A stretch of 64,000 nt of DNA from Gracilariopsis chorda (taxonomy: Eukaryota > Rhodophyta > Florideophyceae > Gracilariales > Gracilariaceae). Below, piece by piece: positions 21,985 to 31,494 of the stretch; position 1 is the first letter of the stretch, and each line of letters begins with the position of its first letter. Location of the stretch: assembly GCA_003194525.1 (NCBI GenBank), contig NBIV01000078.1, positions 186,001-250,000 on the forward strand, read 5' to 3'. The translations under genes and the position numbers were made by a program. The notes beneath the pieces were generated by a model. It was not told the origin of the DNA. It worked only from the letters and a program-made list of their open reading frames with translations, and made no database searches.

Positions 21985-24900
21985 GATGCAGAGCCAGAAA
22001 ATGATTTCCTATATTCTTTGCTCTCCCAACTTGTATCACTAATAATATGTAAAGTAGTATGTACATTTTTTCGGTTGAAAAGAGAATAATTCTTTGTCTT
22101 TTGAATATAACGCAATACTTTTGTGCAAGCTGTTCAGTAAACAAAAGAATGTCCTTCAGAAAATTGACTTTAAAGTCCTGCAGCAAACGCATGGTCAAGT
22201 CTCGTCCCAAGCATTGAGTGTATGACTGATCCAAAAACTTCTTGGTACGGAATATTTTCCAAGACCTTCTCTTCACTTGGGTTTCTCAAAAGGACATTAG
22301 CTTCAAGTAGCGTTTCAATACCGTTACAAAGTATCATATTGAATTTTTTTAGCACGGTTTCAGCATATATGTCTTGACTTAACTTCATTATACCATTTTA
22401 TTGATCATAGACAGTTTCAGTTCCCAGTATGTGACGAATATGACCAGGATTTTTCATTTCGAATTTAGGACTCAACTTTTGTTTGAGAGGTTCAAGTGCT
22501 GAGATACTCATACTTCCCATGACAATATCATCAACATACATTGCAAGATAAAGATTATGGCCTTCAAGATTCCCAATAAATAATTCATTGCTAGCAATAA
22601 ACTTCTTGAAAATCATTTCACGTAGTACTTGACCGATAATCTTGTACAAAGCCCTTGGTGCCTGGTTTAAGCCATAAATCAGCCATTCCAACTACGTACA
22701 TCTGATGAGTTCTTATTATCAATAAAGCCTTTTGGCTGCTCTAGAGAATTTTCTTCCTATGACAATCCATTCAAAACGTCTGTTTTGACATCCACCTGGG
22801 TGACGAACATTTTCTGTCGGAGGGCTGCTGCAAGCATAGTGCGCACGGAAGCCATACGTACAACTTAAGCGCAAGTTTTAAAGTTCTCAATTTCTTATTT
22901 TTGAAGATAGCCTTTGCAAACTAGTCTGGCGTTCACTATTATCTCCTGATTCTTGGTTTCGGGTATGACTTTCAAGACCCAAATCGGTTGCAAAACATGC
23001 ATTTCTGACTCTCGAGGGACCAGTTTCCATGTATTATTTTCATGGGGAGAATTGATTTCTTTATCCATTGTAGATGTCCAGTAGTTATTCTTAGTCTCTG
23101 ACAGAGCCTTTTGTACAGTTTTTGGTTTGCTTTCGTTTTTCACCATCATTACTGCACCGGCAGCAGTGTCCTCATATTCATCAGCATGTTCATGTCCATT
23201 CGTGATCCAAGTGGGCTGTCCCTGATCTCTTTCACTTTTTTGCGGAGTTATTTCTGCTTGCTCATTTTTTTTAAACTGTGTTGAATGCTTCAGAATTCTC
23301 TGAATCATTTTCTTCTGCAGGCATCTACAATATTTCTTGTTCTTTTGAGTCTTCTAGCTCAATGGAAATTTTGTCGCCCATAAAATTTTTTTTTGGAACT
23401 TTTAGAATTTTTGCAATTCTGCTAACTATCACTTGCTTTGCTTTATCTTTCATGGAGCGAGAGTTCTTCCCTTCATATCCCAAAAATGCGCAAAATCTTG
23501 ACTTCGCCTCTAACTTCTTTCTATGATCACATTGAATAAATAACTAGGTCTTACACCGAAATAATTTGAAATGGGAAATATTTGGTTTCCTTCTTAACCA
23601 TTTTTCGTGAGGGCCGCAACTGCCTAGAAGTTTTGTATGAAAAAAATTGCTCATGATATCCGGAGATTGGGTAGCTTGAACCCAAAGATGATCTAAAGAT
23701 ATCCTGAAAGTATAGAACAAATCTTACTTTTTCGAAAAGGGTTTGATAATTCTTTCAGCCACACTATTCTGTTGTGTTTTGTGTGCTCCTGTACACTTTT
23801 GCTTTAATAATTGTCGAACGTCTTAGTAAAACATTCTCCTTTTCTTTCACTCGTAACTCGTTTCACAAGAGTTAATTCTTGATTCTCCACGAAGATCAAA
23901 ATCTCTCTAGTCTTCGCCAATGCTTCGTTTTTGGTTCGGAGAAAATACACAAATGATTTTCTTGTGTAGGCATCATTGAAAGTTATAAAGTATAACTTTC
24001 CACCTTTCGATTTTGTACTCATAGGTCTACATAGATCAGTGTTTAGAAGATCCAATTTTCCCTTATATTGAAATTTTCCTAGCTAAGGAAATGTTTTTGA
24101 ACTCATTTTTCCAAGTGAAAATCCTTTCCAAGTACTTAAATCTTTTTTTTCGAGTTTTTCTGGAACACCTTCTGCAGTTTTGTACGAAACAGTTTGACTC
24201 AAGACAGATTTTCTTGCATTTCTTTGTCTGGTTTTTGCTCGGTTATAGTGGCTAAGTATGCGAAATAATTTTTTTTGACTTTATTGGAGCTTCTGAAGCA
24301 GTGAGTAGAATTTTCCTGCTTGACCTGAAAGAGTTTTGCATTCGAATGTTTAGATAAAACGGTGTACAATCCATTTTGAGAATAAACATGTGTCCACATT
24401 CATCAATATTTCCAATAGATAAAATGCTTTTAGCGCTTTACGAGCCAAATAAAACATCTTGCACGGGAATTGTCTTCTGGTATCTACCCATATGAACTTC
24501 TATCAGAACATTTCGTTTTTCTATTAATTCCACTGAAGTTTCATCTCCTATTCTGCTGATAATCGGCTCGATTCTTTTCAAAGCTTCCTCAGTACACCAA
24601 TTTTGATCTCATGGGAAATGATAAACCACAGTCTATATCCCATGTTCCGAATATTTCGTGTTGGTCTTTTTCATCTATCAGAAAATTTCCAGGGAACGTA
24701 TTACTCGTGTTGGACTGTGTAAAATTTTTCATACACTTATTCCAATTTCTACATTTTGCAGTTTTGTGCCCTTTATTTTCACAATAATATGACTTAAAAG
24801 GATTTTTTTTCATAGTTGCTCTTCTCTTGTAGAATACTTTCCAATTTTGCTTCATCTTCAGTCAAAGTTTTTCTGGACTTTTCACGGAAAAGTCTGGTGT

Positions 24901-25720
24901 GGCTTTCCTCGATACTTAGAATTTTATCTATATTTTGTAGTGTGACAGCTTTTCCAAGTCACACGATAAGCTTGACTTACTCTTTACTCATGGGGCATCA
25001 GACTTGTTCTTATATAGACGTCGATGTACTTTGGACTTATCTACGAGATACTATTACTTCAGGACACAATTCAATATGACACGTAATCTGTAAACCTGGA
25101 AACAGAATGTGTAGAATGTAGACACCAACGTAAACAATTCAATACCTATGTCAACAGCCAAAATTCATTGCTTATTGGTAAGCTACGTAGTAAACGCATA
25201 ATATATTCATTTTATTTTCTTGTCCACCCCAAGCTGTTGAATGTTTTTGAGGCGTTTACTTCTTCAATGTGCGATTTGGCTGATTCTCTTCTGCGGGGCA
25301 TCTTTTTACGTAAAACGCTCTTGCGTATCCAGTTTGTTTGCCATGTTTTTATTTTCATAACTCTTTGCTAATGCTTGCTAGGCTTCTGTATCGGTTTTAC
25401 ATGAATCAACATAGACTATTTCAATATCATCAACTCATAAACATATGACAGTAAATGCCTTAACATTTGCAGTAAAATTACTTGTTTCTTCCGCCACTGT
25501 TTTCCAGTATTTGTTTTTCTTTTGTTAGTCTTTTCTGCAAACTTTCCAAGAAAAGTAACTATTTCTTTTGAGGACTTCTATCTTAAAAGCACTCTACTGA
25601 TCTTTATCCATTTTTCTTGTTTTCGAGAGTTAATAATGTTTCCCAATTCTGCCCAGTTCTGGAGGCAGAATGTTTGAAATTTTGATTGTCATAGTGTACA
25701 ATTTTTGAATTTTTTGTACG
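21985..25720 (-). pseudogene. AT-rich Ty1/copia element, heavily decayed
   Basis: Reading the minus strand from right to left: gag-like text with LLRSLPISNEFW (near 25190); a zinc knuckle remnant YYCENKGHKTAKC, in which the first Cys appears to be lost (near 24780); pre-integrase segment ENSTHCFRSSNK (near 24300); integrase LLNTDLCRPM and FVYFLRTKNEA (near 24050-23930); RT entry KNNYWTSTMDKEINS and TWKLVPRE (near 23080); YGLNQAPRALYKIIG and AMYVDDIVMGS (near 22670-22510); and a C-terminal RT piece near 22380-22170. Many stops and frame changes. The region is much richer in A/T than the flanking elements, so it has a different origin or a long mutational history. Confidence 0.8.
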
Positions 25721-27344
25721 TCGTCGAACTTTTGCGGTGTTGTTCAGATTTCTTGCAGCCGACTTTTAAGCTGTTTTACTAACGATCATAGTAATTTAAG
25801 CGTAAGCTCGGCCCAGAACCTGTTTTAAAATGTGTAGTATAGAGCTTAAAATATATTACAGTAAATGTAATGTTGATTTATATCGATCATTTGGCTTGAT
25901 TTCTATCATACATCAAACCTGTTCTAAACGTTTTACTGTTATAGTGGTTTGATAATACCCTTTGATGTTGTAGAATATGTAATACTTATTATGATAACGC
26001 ATTAAAACTATTGTAAGCAATTCTTCTATACATTGTTTTAGAACAATCTGTACTATTTTATTTTGTAGTTGCTTCTAAGTAATTTTTATTTTTTTTACAA
26101 CAGCAACTGCTCCCAATTGAAGGCCAGAGTAAGACTGCAAATCTGTACATTTTATTCCGCTGATATTCGCTGCCAAACACTAGTGAAGGTGTAGAGCGTT
26201 TACTGAACGAGAGAGGCATGCAAGCCAATGTTTCGGAAATGCGGCTCTGCCCACAAGTTGTTCTGAATTTAAAGAGAAAACGAGCAATTAGTCATTCAGT
26301 ACTGTTACTGTTGTGAATCGGACAACGTACTAAGATCTCAAGAAGAGGCGAGAAACACGTAGAAGTTGACACGGACCCCGCTAAGTTGTGCGTGTTCATA
26401 AGTACAATACTACTACCTCTAGTAGCCGAATGGTCACGTAGTATCCCTAGGTAAACCACCCCAAATCCTTAGGGGAAACCAGAAGCTCCCGTCAGATTTG
26501 TGCCGTATGTTGTCGTTGTACCTGACGTCCTCCCACTGCATAGACGAGAATGAACATCAATCAGTTGTCAGACGTTCAAACCATAACTGTACACGACGTA
26601 CCAACAGATGCTCGTGGGCCGCGGTTGATCGTGCCTAAGTGCGACGTTCAGTGTTGCGTTTACAATGTTGCGCATTAGAACGTTAGCCATTGTATTTAAG
26701 AAAAGAAAAGATATGCTCTGAGACTACGTACAGAGAAAGACGGGAAGAGAAGCACAAATACGACGTAAATGCAGTCAGACAAACCAGCAGAGGAGACGCA
26801 AGGATGTGAGAGAAAGTCAGGTTGACAAGCTGCGCAAGATGTTCAACGGATGCCGACCAATCAGTTGTACTGCTTATGATACGCCGCTTTTAACAGAGCG
26901 TTGCTTTTTGAGAGGTGATCCTCAATCGTCCTAACACTTATAGCGTATGCTGTGCCGCTTTGCGTGACAATCGTGGGTGCTCCCATGGACTTGAGAGAAG
27001 GTGATCTGGACACCTTCCTAATCAGGATCCCCACTCCCGTTTTGGTCTCTTAACGGCAGCAGTGAAGGCCACGCTCCACGCAATTTTACAAAGGGTGCCA
27101 CGCTCCAGCTTCAGCTCCAATAAAAAAACGTCTTTGACTTTATCAGATATCTATTACTGTATCCGAGAAGCTCGATGAGGGATACAAGGGTACTATCAAA
27201 TTCCTATTTGCATAACCGTGTAGATTAGATACTTCCAAAGTGACTCTTGGCGTACTTGAGGCCATACATTTCATCCAGTTTTGTATGTCGTCTTCAATAG
27301 ACTTGCAAAGCGATGCAGAGCGAAGCGATTTATAGAATCGAACC
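25721..27344. other. Gene-free spacer, AT-rich on the left
   Basis: No coding region longer than background and no repeat pair that I could match. From about 26200 the base composition returns toward that of the host-gene regions. Confidence 0.5.
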
Positions 27345-28022
27345 CTACATATGATCTAGTGTTACTCTGGTGAAATGGCGGCCGCGGAATATTTTCACCG
27401 CCGCAACCTGATGGGGAGAACAGGTCCTCTGTGTCCCAGGATAAATGAACGCATACAAATTGTTTCCTTCTTCATGGTTATCAGTCCGACGCATCCCGAC
27501 AACCACATGAGCCATTCCTTGCTGTTGAGATCCATGCCAGCCGGCGTGTAGTTGTATACTAGTTCGCCCTGTCCATAATCCATCACGACGCGCCTTGTCG
27601 AAATCCACCACTACCTGCTCATCGCCGCCATTCTTTGAACTGTCACCCAGCCATCGAAGGTATTTACTGTTTTTGCCACATTTGAATCCAACATTTGCGC
27701 CCAGAAATCGCGTACTGGTATCCAAGTCTCGCTTACCAGACTCCCACCAATACGTGATCACCATTTCCCATTGCCAGAGCTCAGAGTTTTTCAACAAGAA
27801 CGATCTCTCCGGCAACGAGCATGAAAAACCATTGTCCTCTTGTCCCGAATATGAGCATCGCCTCACACTGCAAAGGTGAGCCAAGTTGGAGCGGCGGCAT
27901 TCTCGTATAGGCATTCGACTATTTTTGTAGCATTGGTTTGGGCAGATATCAAATACGGGAGGATCTTCGGTGAACACACATATAATAAGCACAAAGAAGC
28001 AAAGCAATATGAAATTATACAT
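27345..28022 (-). CDS. Secreted protein of unknown family
   Basis: 225 residues from the ATG at 28022. The start gives a clean signal peptide (MYNFILLCFFVLIICVFT). The frame is open to 28295, but a TATA box at 28121-28128 lies downstream of that longer start, so it cannot be used. The mature part has cysteines in ICPNQC, REC, HLC, RRC, FSC, FKCG and RTCSP, plus aromatic segments WQWEMVITYWWES and GLWTGRTSIQLHAGWHG. It ends VTLDHM. No internal stop or intron is seen. I do not recognise the family. It is probably an extracellular or wall-associated protein; this is inference from the signal peptide and the cysteines only. Confidence 0.7.
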   Translation of the reverse strand: MYNFILLCFFVLIICVFTEDPPVFDICPNQCYKNSRMPIRECRRSNLAHLCSVRRCSYSGQEDNGFSCSLPERSFLLKNSELWQWEMVITYWWESGKRDLDTSTRFLGANVGFKCGKNSKYLRWLGDSSKNGGDEQVVVDFDKARRDGLWTGRTSIQLHAGWHGSQQQGMAHVVVGMRRTDNHEEGNNLYAFIYPGTQRTCSPHQVAAVKIFRGRHFTRVTLDHM

Positions 28023-28120
28023 ATTGTGACGCTTGATGAGAGTTGATAATCGACTTTCAACACAACAGAGCAGAGTTGCAGACGAAAACCGAATATCGAA
28101 CAGGTCTGGGGAGTGCTCTG

Positions 28121-28128
28121 TTTTTATA
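28121..28128 (-). promoter_or_regulatory. TATA box of the secreted-protein gene
   Basis: TATAAAAA on the minus strand, about 100 bases before the ATG at 28022. Confidence 0.65.
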
Positions 28129-28483
28129 TGCAAAACGAAAAATGAATTGCAGGCAAAGAAAACGAGGATTTGTTGCCAACATGCGCTGTAGCCTTGGGAC
28201 GCCATTGGTTGCAGCATTCGTGCAAGAAACACAATACAGAAAGCACATCCTAAAAGGACCCCTGCATTGACTATGGAGGTAGAGTTAAACAGCAAAATAA
28301 TTCATTTATCATCGTTCACTGGTTCTAAACTCGTTTGTATTTATTTTCGTTTTGAAACAATATAGATGAACGTAACTCGATACTATAATCATAAGCGCAG
28401 AACCATTCGAAAATCGAATCATCTCAAAAAGAGGTTCTGATCAAGTGAAGGGACAGAATGGTAAACGAAACTAGGCGCGCAAG

Positions 28484-28503
28484 GTGTCAGTTTGGCCTGA
28501 CAC
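28484..28503. repeat. Short hairpin beside the copia 1 insertion site
   Basis: GTGTCAG pairs with CTGACAC around TTTGGC, about 50 bases left of the copia target duplication. Confidence 0.4.
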
Positions 28504-28555
28504 TGATATTTTGGTCGGTGCAACTGGGTGTCAAAGTGAGCAGCGCGATGAGCGG

Positions 28556-28929
28556 TGTTAACTCACCCTGACTCAGCGCCTTTTGTGTCAGGCGCTGAGC
28601 AGAAAGAGATGGAACAGACCATCTCACCATCCTTGGGGGTGGTGAGAAAGCGTCTGGCCTTCTCACCATCCCCTAGGATGATGAGATGGCCTGCTTACAA
28701 TACCGCTTGGCATGCAGACCCGTAGGATTTCATTGTAGTCGAGAAAGACGAGTAGCGTCTTTCTCTACACTACAAAAAGGGAGGAAGAGAGCTTGATCGT
28801 CCTCAACTCTCTTCCCCAACCCATCTTCTTCATCAACTATCATCTACCTAAGTAAAACCAATTTGGGTTTTTCGATACTAGTCGTAACTACCGCTGTATC
28901 GCTTTTCATATAATCGAGTTTTATCGACA
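28556..28929 (+). repeat. 5' LTR of copia element 1
   Basis: Contains the palindrome TCAGCGCC..GGCGCTGA (28573-28598) and an alternating series CTCACCATCC, GTGGTGAG, CTCACCATCC, GGATGATGAG (28623-28685). A stem GAGAAAGACG / CGTCTTTCTC (28741-28765) lies just before the TATA position at about 28771. It is followed directly by TTCCGGAATTA rather than a TGG-type primer site. Confidence 0.93.
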
Positions 28930-28966
28930 TTCCGGAATTAATCGGAAGCTCGTTATCTTGATTAAA

Positions 28967-29762
28967 AGTAAGTTCAAATAAGCTCTCTGCAAATTTGATA
29001 AATTCTGTTTATTGTAATACGGCGTTGTTAAGCTACGGCGAAGGACGTATAAGACATGATTACTAATTTACACGATTCTTCTATTTTCTAATTTGCACAG
29101 TGGCTAATTTCTATTGTCAAAGTATAGTCCCTCGTAACCAACCAGGGCCTACTGTTGAAGTAGTTCAACACTTATACCCTATCAAAGTGGAGGAACCCGC
29201 CACTCCATCACCGCACTTTACATTGCTGGATAATCAGCCGCCGCCACCGCTCCAACTATTGGCACCGACCAACAATCAACCAACAGCCAATCAGAAGCCG
29301 AAACGCACACCGGTGCTGCACCAGCTCGTTGACAGTGACGTCGACAGCGAGCATTTCACACCGCCCCGCCGGCACCCCAGTGTAATTGACCTCGAGGCAG
29401 AAGAAGTACCCGTACCACGAGTCCCACGTGGCAGACCGACGCCGAAACCCAAACCTTTCATACAAAAACTTCGTGTTAAAAAGGGCAGACTGTATCGGGA
29501 TCGTTGCCAACCGAAACCACGTAGCCGCAACGTGGCCAGATCAAAGAGATTTTGCAAACTGTGTGACATACAGTGCAATTCTGCCAAAACGTACTTCGAC
29601 CACAAGCAGTCACGCGGTCACAAGACACGTTTACAGAACAAACGTGATCCTCCGTTCTGCAAAACGTGTGACCGTCATTTTGAGTCACACCACCACCTCA
29701 ACCGTCACCTAAACGGCAAAGATCACCATAAGGTGCTTTACCGTAAGAATTTAAATAAATAA
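28967..29762 (+). CDS. Extra ORF of copia 1: double U1/matrin-like zinc-finger protein, start codon made by splicing
   Basis: The leader intron is 28968-29100 (GTAAGT, branch-like TACTAAT at about 29060, TTTGCACAG). Joining A28967 to TG at 29101-29102 makes the ATG, and codon 2 begins at 29103. The unspliced RNA has no ATG for this frame. The protein is about 220 residues. The N-terminal two thirds are Pro/Gln-rich and then basic (about residues 110-150). Two zinc fingers of the form C-x2-C-x12-H-x5-H follow: FCKLCDIQCNS...HKQSRGH and FCKTCDRHFES...HLNGKDH. This spacing is that of U1-C/matrin fingers, which bind RNA or DNA. It lies before gag, which is unusual for copia. Element 2 carries a homologue and fragment 3 the same intron and its N-terminal part, so it belongs to the family. 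It may handle RNA splicing, export or packaging. Confidence 0.82.
28968..29100 (+). other. Leader intron of copia 1
   Basis: 133-nt intron, donor AAAA/GTAAGT, acceptor GCACAG/TGGCT. Donor, branch-like region (after ACGTATAAGAC) and acceptor position are conserved in all three copies. Confidence 0.75.
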
Positions 29763-29890
29763 ACTTCCATTTGCTTTTACGCTTTACTTCAAAACCTATT
29801 AGTAGTGTCTGATAAAGATAGTATTTTCTTAAAACAAAGACACTATAGGTAATAACTAAAAAGAACAGTACAGTTACTAGTTAGTACACT

Positions 29891-31494
29891 ATGCCTCCAC
29901 TTAACGGAAACTTCACAACTAATGTCAGGTATGCCAACCCACAGCAACGACAATTCATAGAGTTCATTAAGAACATTCAAGAGAATAATGCCGATGCTGA
30001 ACCTGCGCACATTATTGAACTTTTGAGAACAGGGTACCCACCAGACAAATTACTCACATATTCTATTTTGAGTAATGGGTTGTTAATGCGTAAGCTCGCA
30101 AAGTTCCTAGAAGATCGAGGAATAACTCTTGCAGAACACGAAAGTAATCACCTCTTGAAAAGAATAGCTAAAACTATTTTCGAGGTATCAAACCTAGAGG
30201 ATGCTTTCGCTGCAATAGATTTATTCGAACAGACCCCATCTTCTGCCCCGAACAGCCGCAATCAACCAGTCAGGAACACCGAACCACAAGAGACCGTCGA
30301 AGCTGAGACGATACGCGATGCCTCACCAAGCAAACGTACAATTGAGCAAAACCGCCAACGTCAGCCATGGCGCTCTCCAATAGCCAACAATGAACCACAA
30401 ACAAACTTTGGAGACCAGCGAGACAAGATCGCTCATTATATTGCCTCTCGTTTCAAAGATGAATCTTCCAAATTCTCAGGGGCTCTTGGCGAATGTTGGG
30501 AGGAATTTCTAAGCGATTATAAGTATGCCGCTTTAGATTACAATCTATCCAACCACCAAAGACTCCAATACTTGCACCATCTCTTGCGTGGAAATGCAAA
30601 ACGGTTTTACGTACAAAACGTTGATGGCAGAGTGCGAAGCTTCAGGGAAGCTTCAGCAATCATGGAAAAGGAATACAACTCTCTCTCCCGTCAGAACCGC
30701 ATTGCTATCTATCTACGCAACCTACGAATCCAGAAATTTGCTTCAAAGAGCTCTTCATTAAGCGACGCTTTGGAGAAACTCCATGAAGAAATTTCCAAGT
30801 TGTCTCCACAAGGCCCTATGCACTGCCGATCCGAGCGCAACCGGATTGAATATTTACAGAATGCTGTTATTGGCATTCATGGGCCCGAGACGCCTGCAGC
30901 AGAGCCAATGCGGGACTAATTAGCTATCACGAACTTTATGGACAGTTGGAAGCCGCAATTCAACTAGATCAGGAAGAGAAAATCGGTCGCATGCGAGATC
31001 AGAAAAGTCTTCAGTTAGACTCCCTCTCTACCGAAGATTTCCAGAACCCCGACACGACTGAGACGTTTTATGCTGGCCAATCTCGGTACACACGTCATCC
31101 AAATTCCACGAACAGGGCAAAATATCGTCAATCCAAGAACAAGCGAAACGTTAACTGTTGGAATTGTGGTAAATTTGGACATGTGATAGCTGAGTGTAGG
31201 CAACGCAAGGACCTCACCAACACTGCCGCCAACCGGGTGCAATATTTGCAACGTAACGGCTGTAAGGATCAGAACAAGGCTTTGAAACGCGTTTTATACG
31301 AAATCTGTCAACAGCTCGAAGAATCTAGTGATTCCGATGAGTTTGAAAGTGCTGAAACATTCTTTGCATGCAATGGCGATGCAGATTTTAGTGAGGGCAA
31401 CGAAAATTCATATCCTTCTGAACAATTCTTTGCGTCCAACTTTGGAACGCAAAGTAGCGAGCCATCCCTCTCGAACTGCCTTGAAGATTTTTAA
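29891..31494 (+). pseudogene. Gag of copia 1 (one frameshift)
   Basis: Starts with MPPLNGNF at 29891. The capsid region continues to about 30870, where a one-base loss changes the frame. The unchanged frame stops at 30917-30919, and the true continuation (ARDACSRANAGLISYHELYGQ) is in frame 1. The nucleocapsid part has the CCHC knuckle CWNCGKFGHVIAEC (about 31159-31200). An acidic tail ends at GAT TTT TAA (31486-31494). Element 2 has its own indels in the same stretch at other positions, so the capsid break is decay rather than a programmed shift. Confidence 0.88.

Noticed and set aside
28023-28295. Upstream extension of the secreted-protein gene to the ATG at 28295
   Set aside because: The TATA box at 28121-28128 and the clean signal peptide at 28022 favour the shorter form.
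30840-30925. Programmed -1 frameshift inside gag of copia 1
   Set aside because: Copy 2 also changes frame here, but the two copies have single-base indels at different positions and no slippery heptamer lies in register, so independent decay is the better reading.
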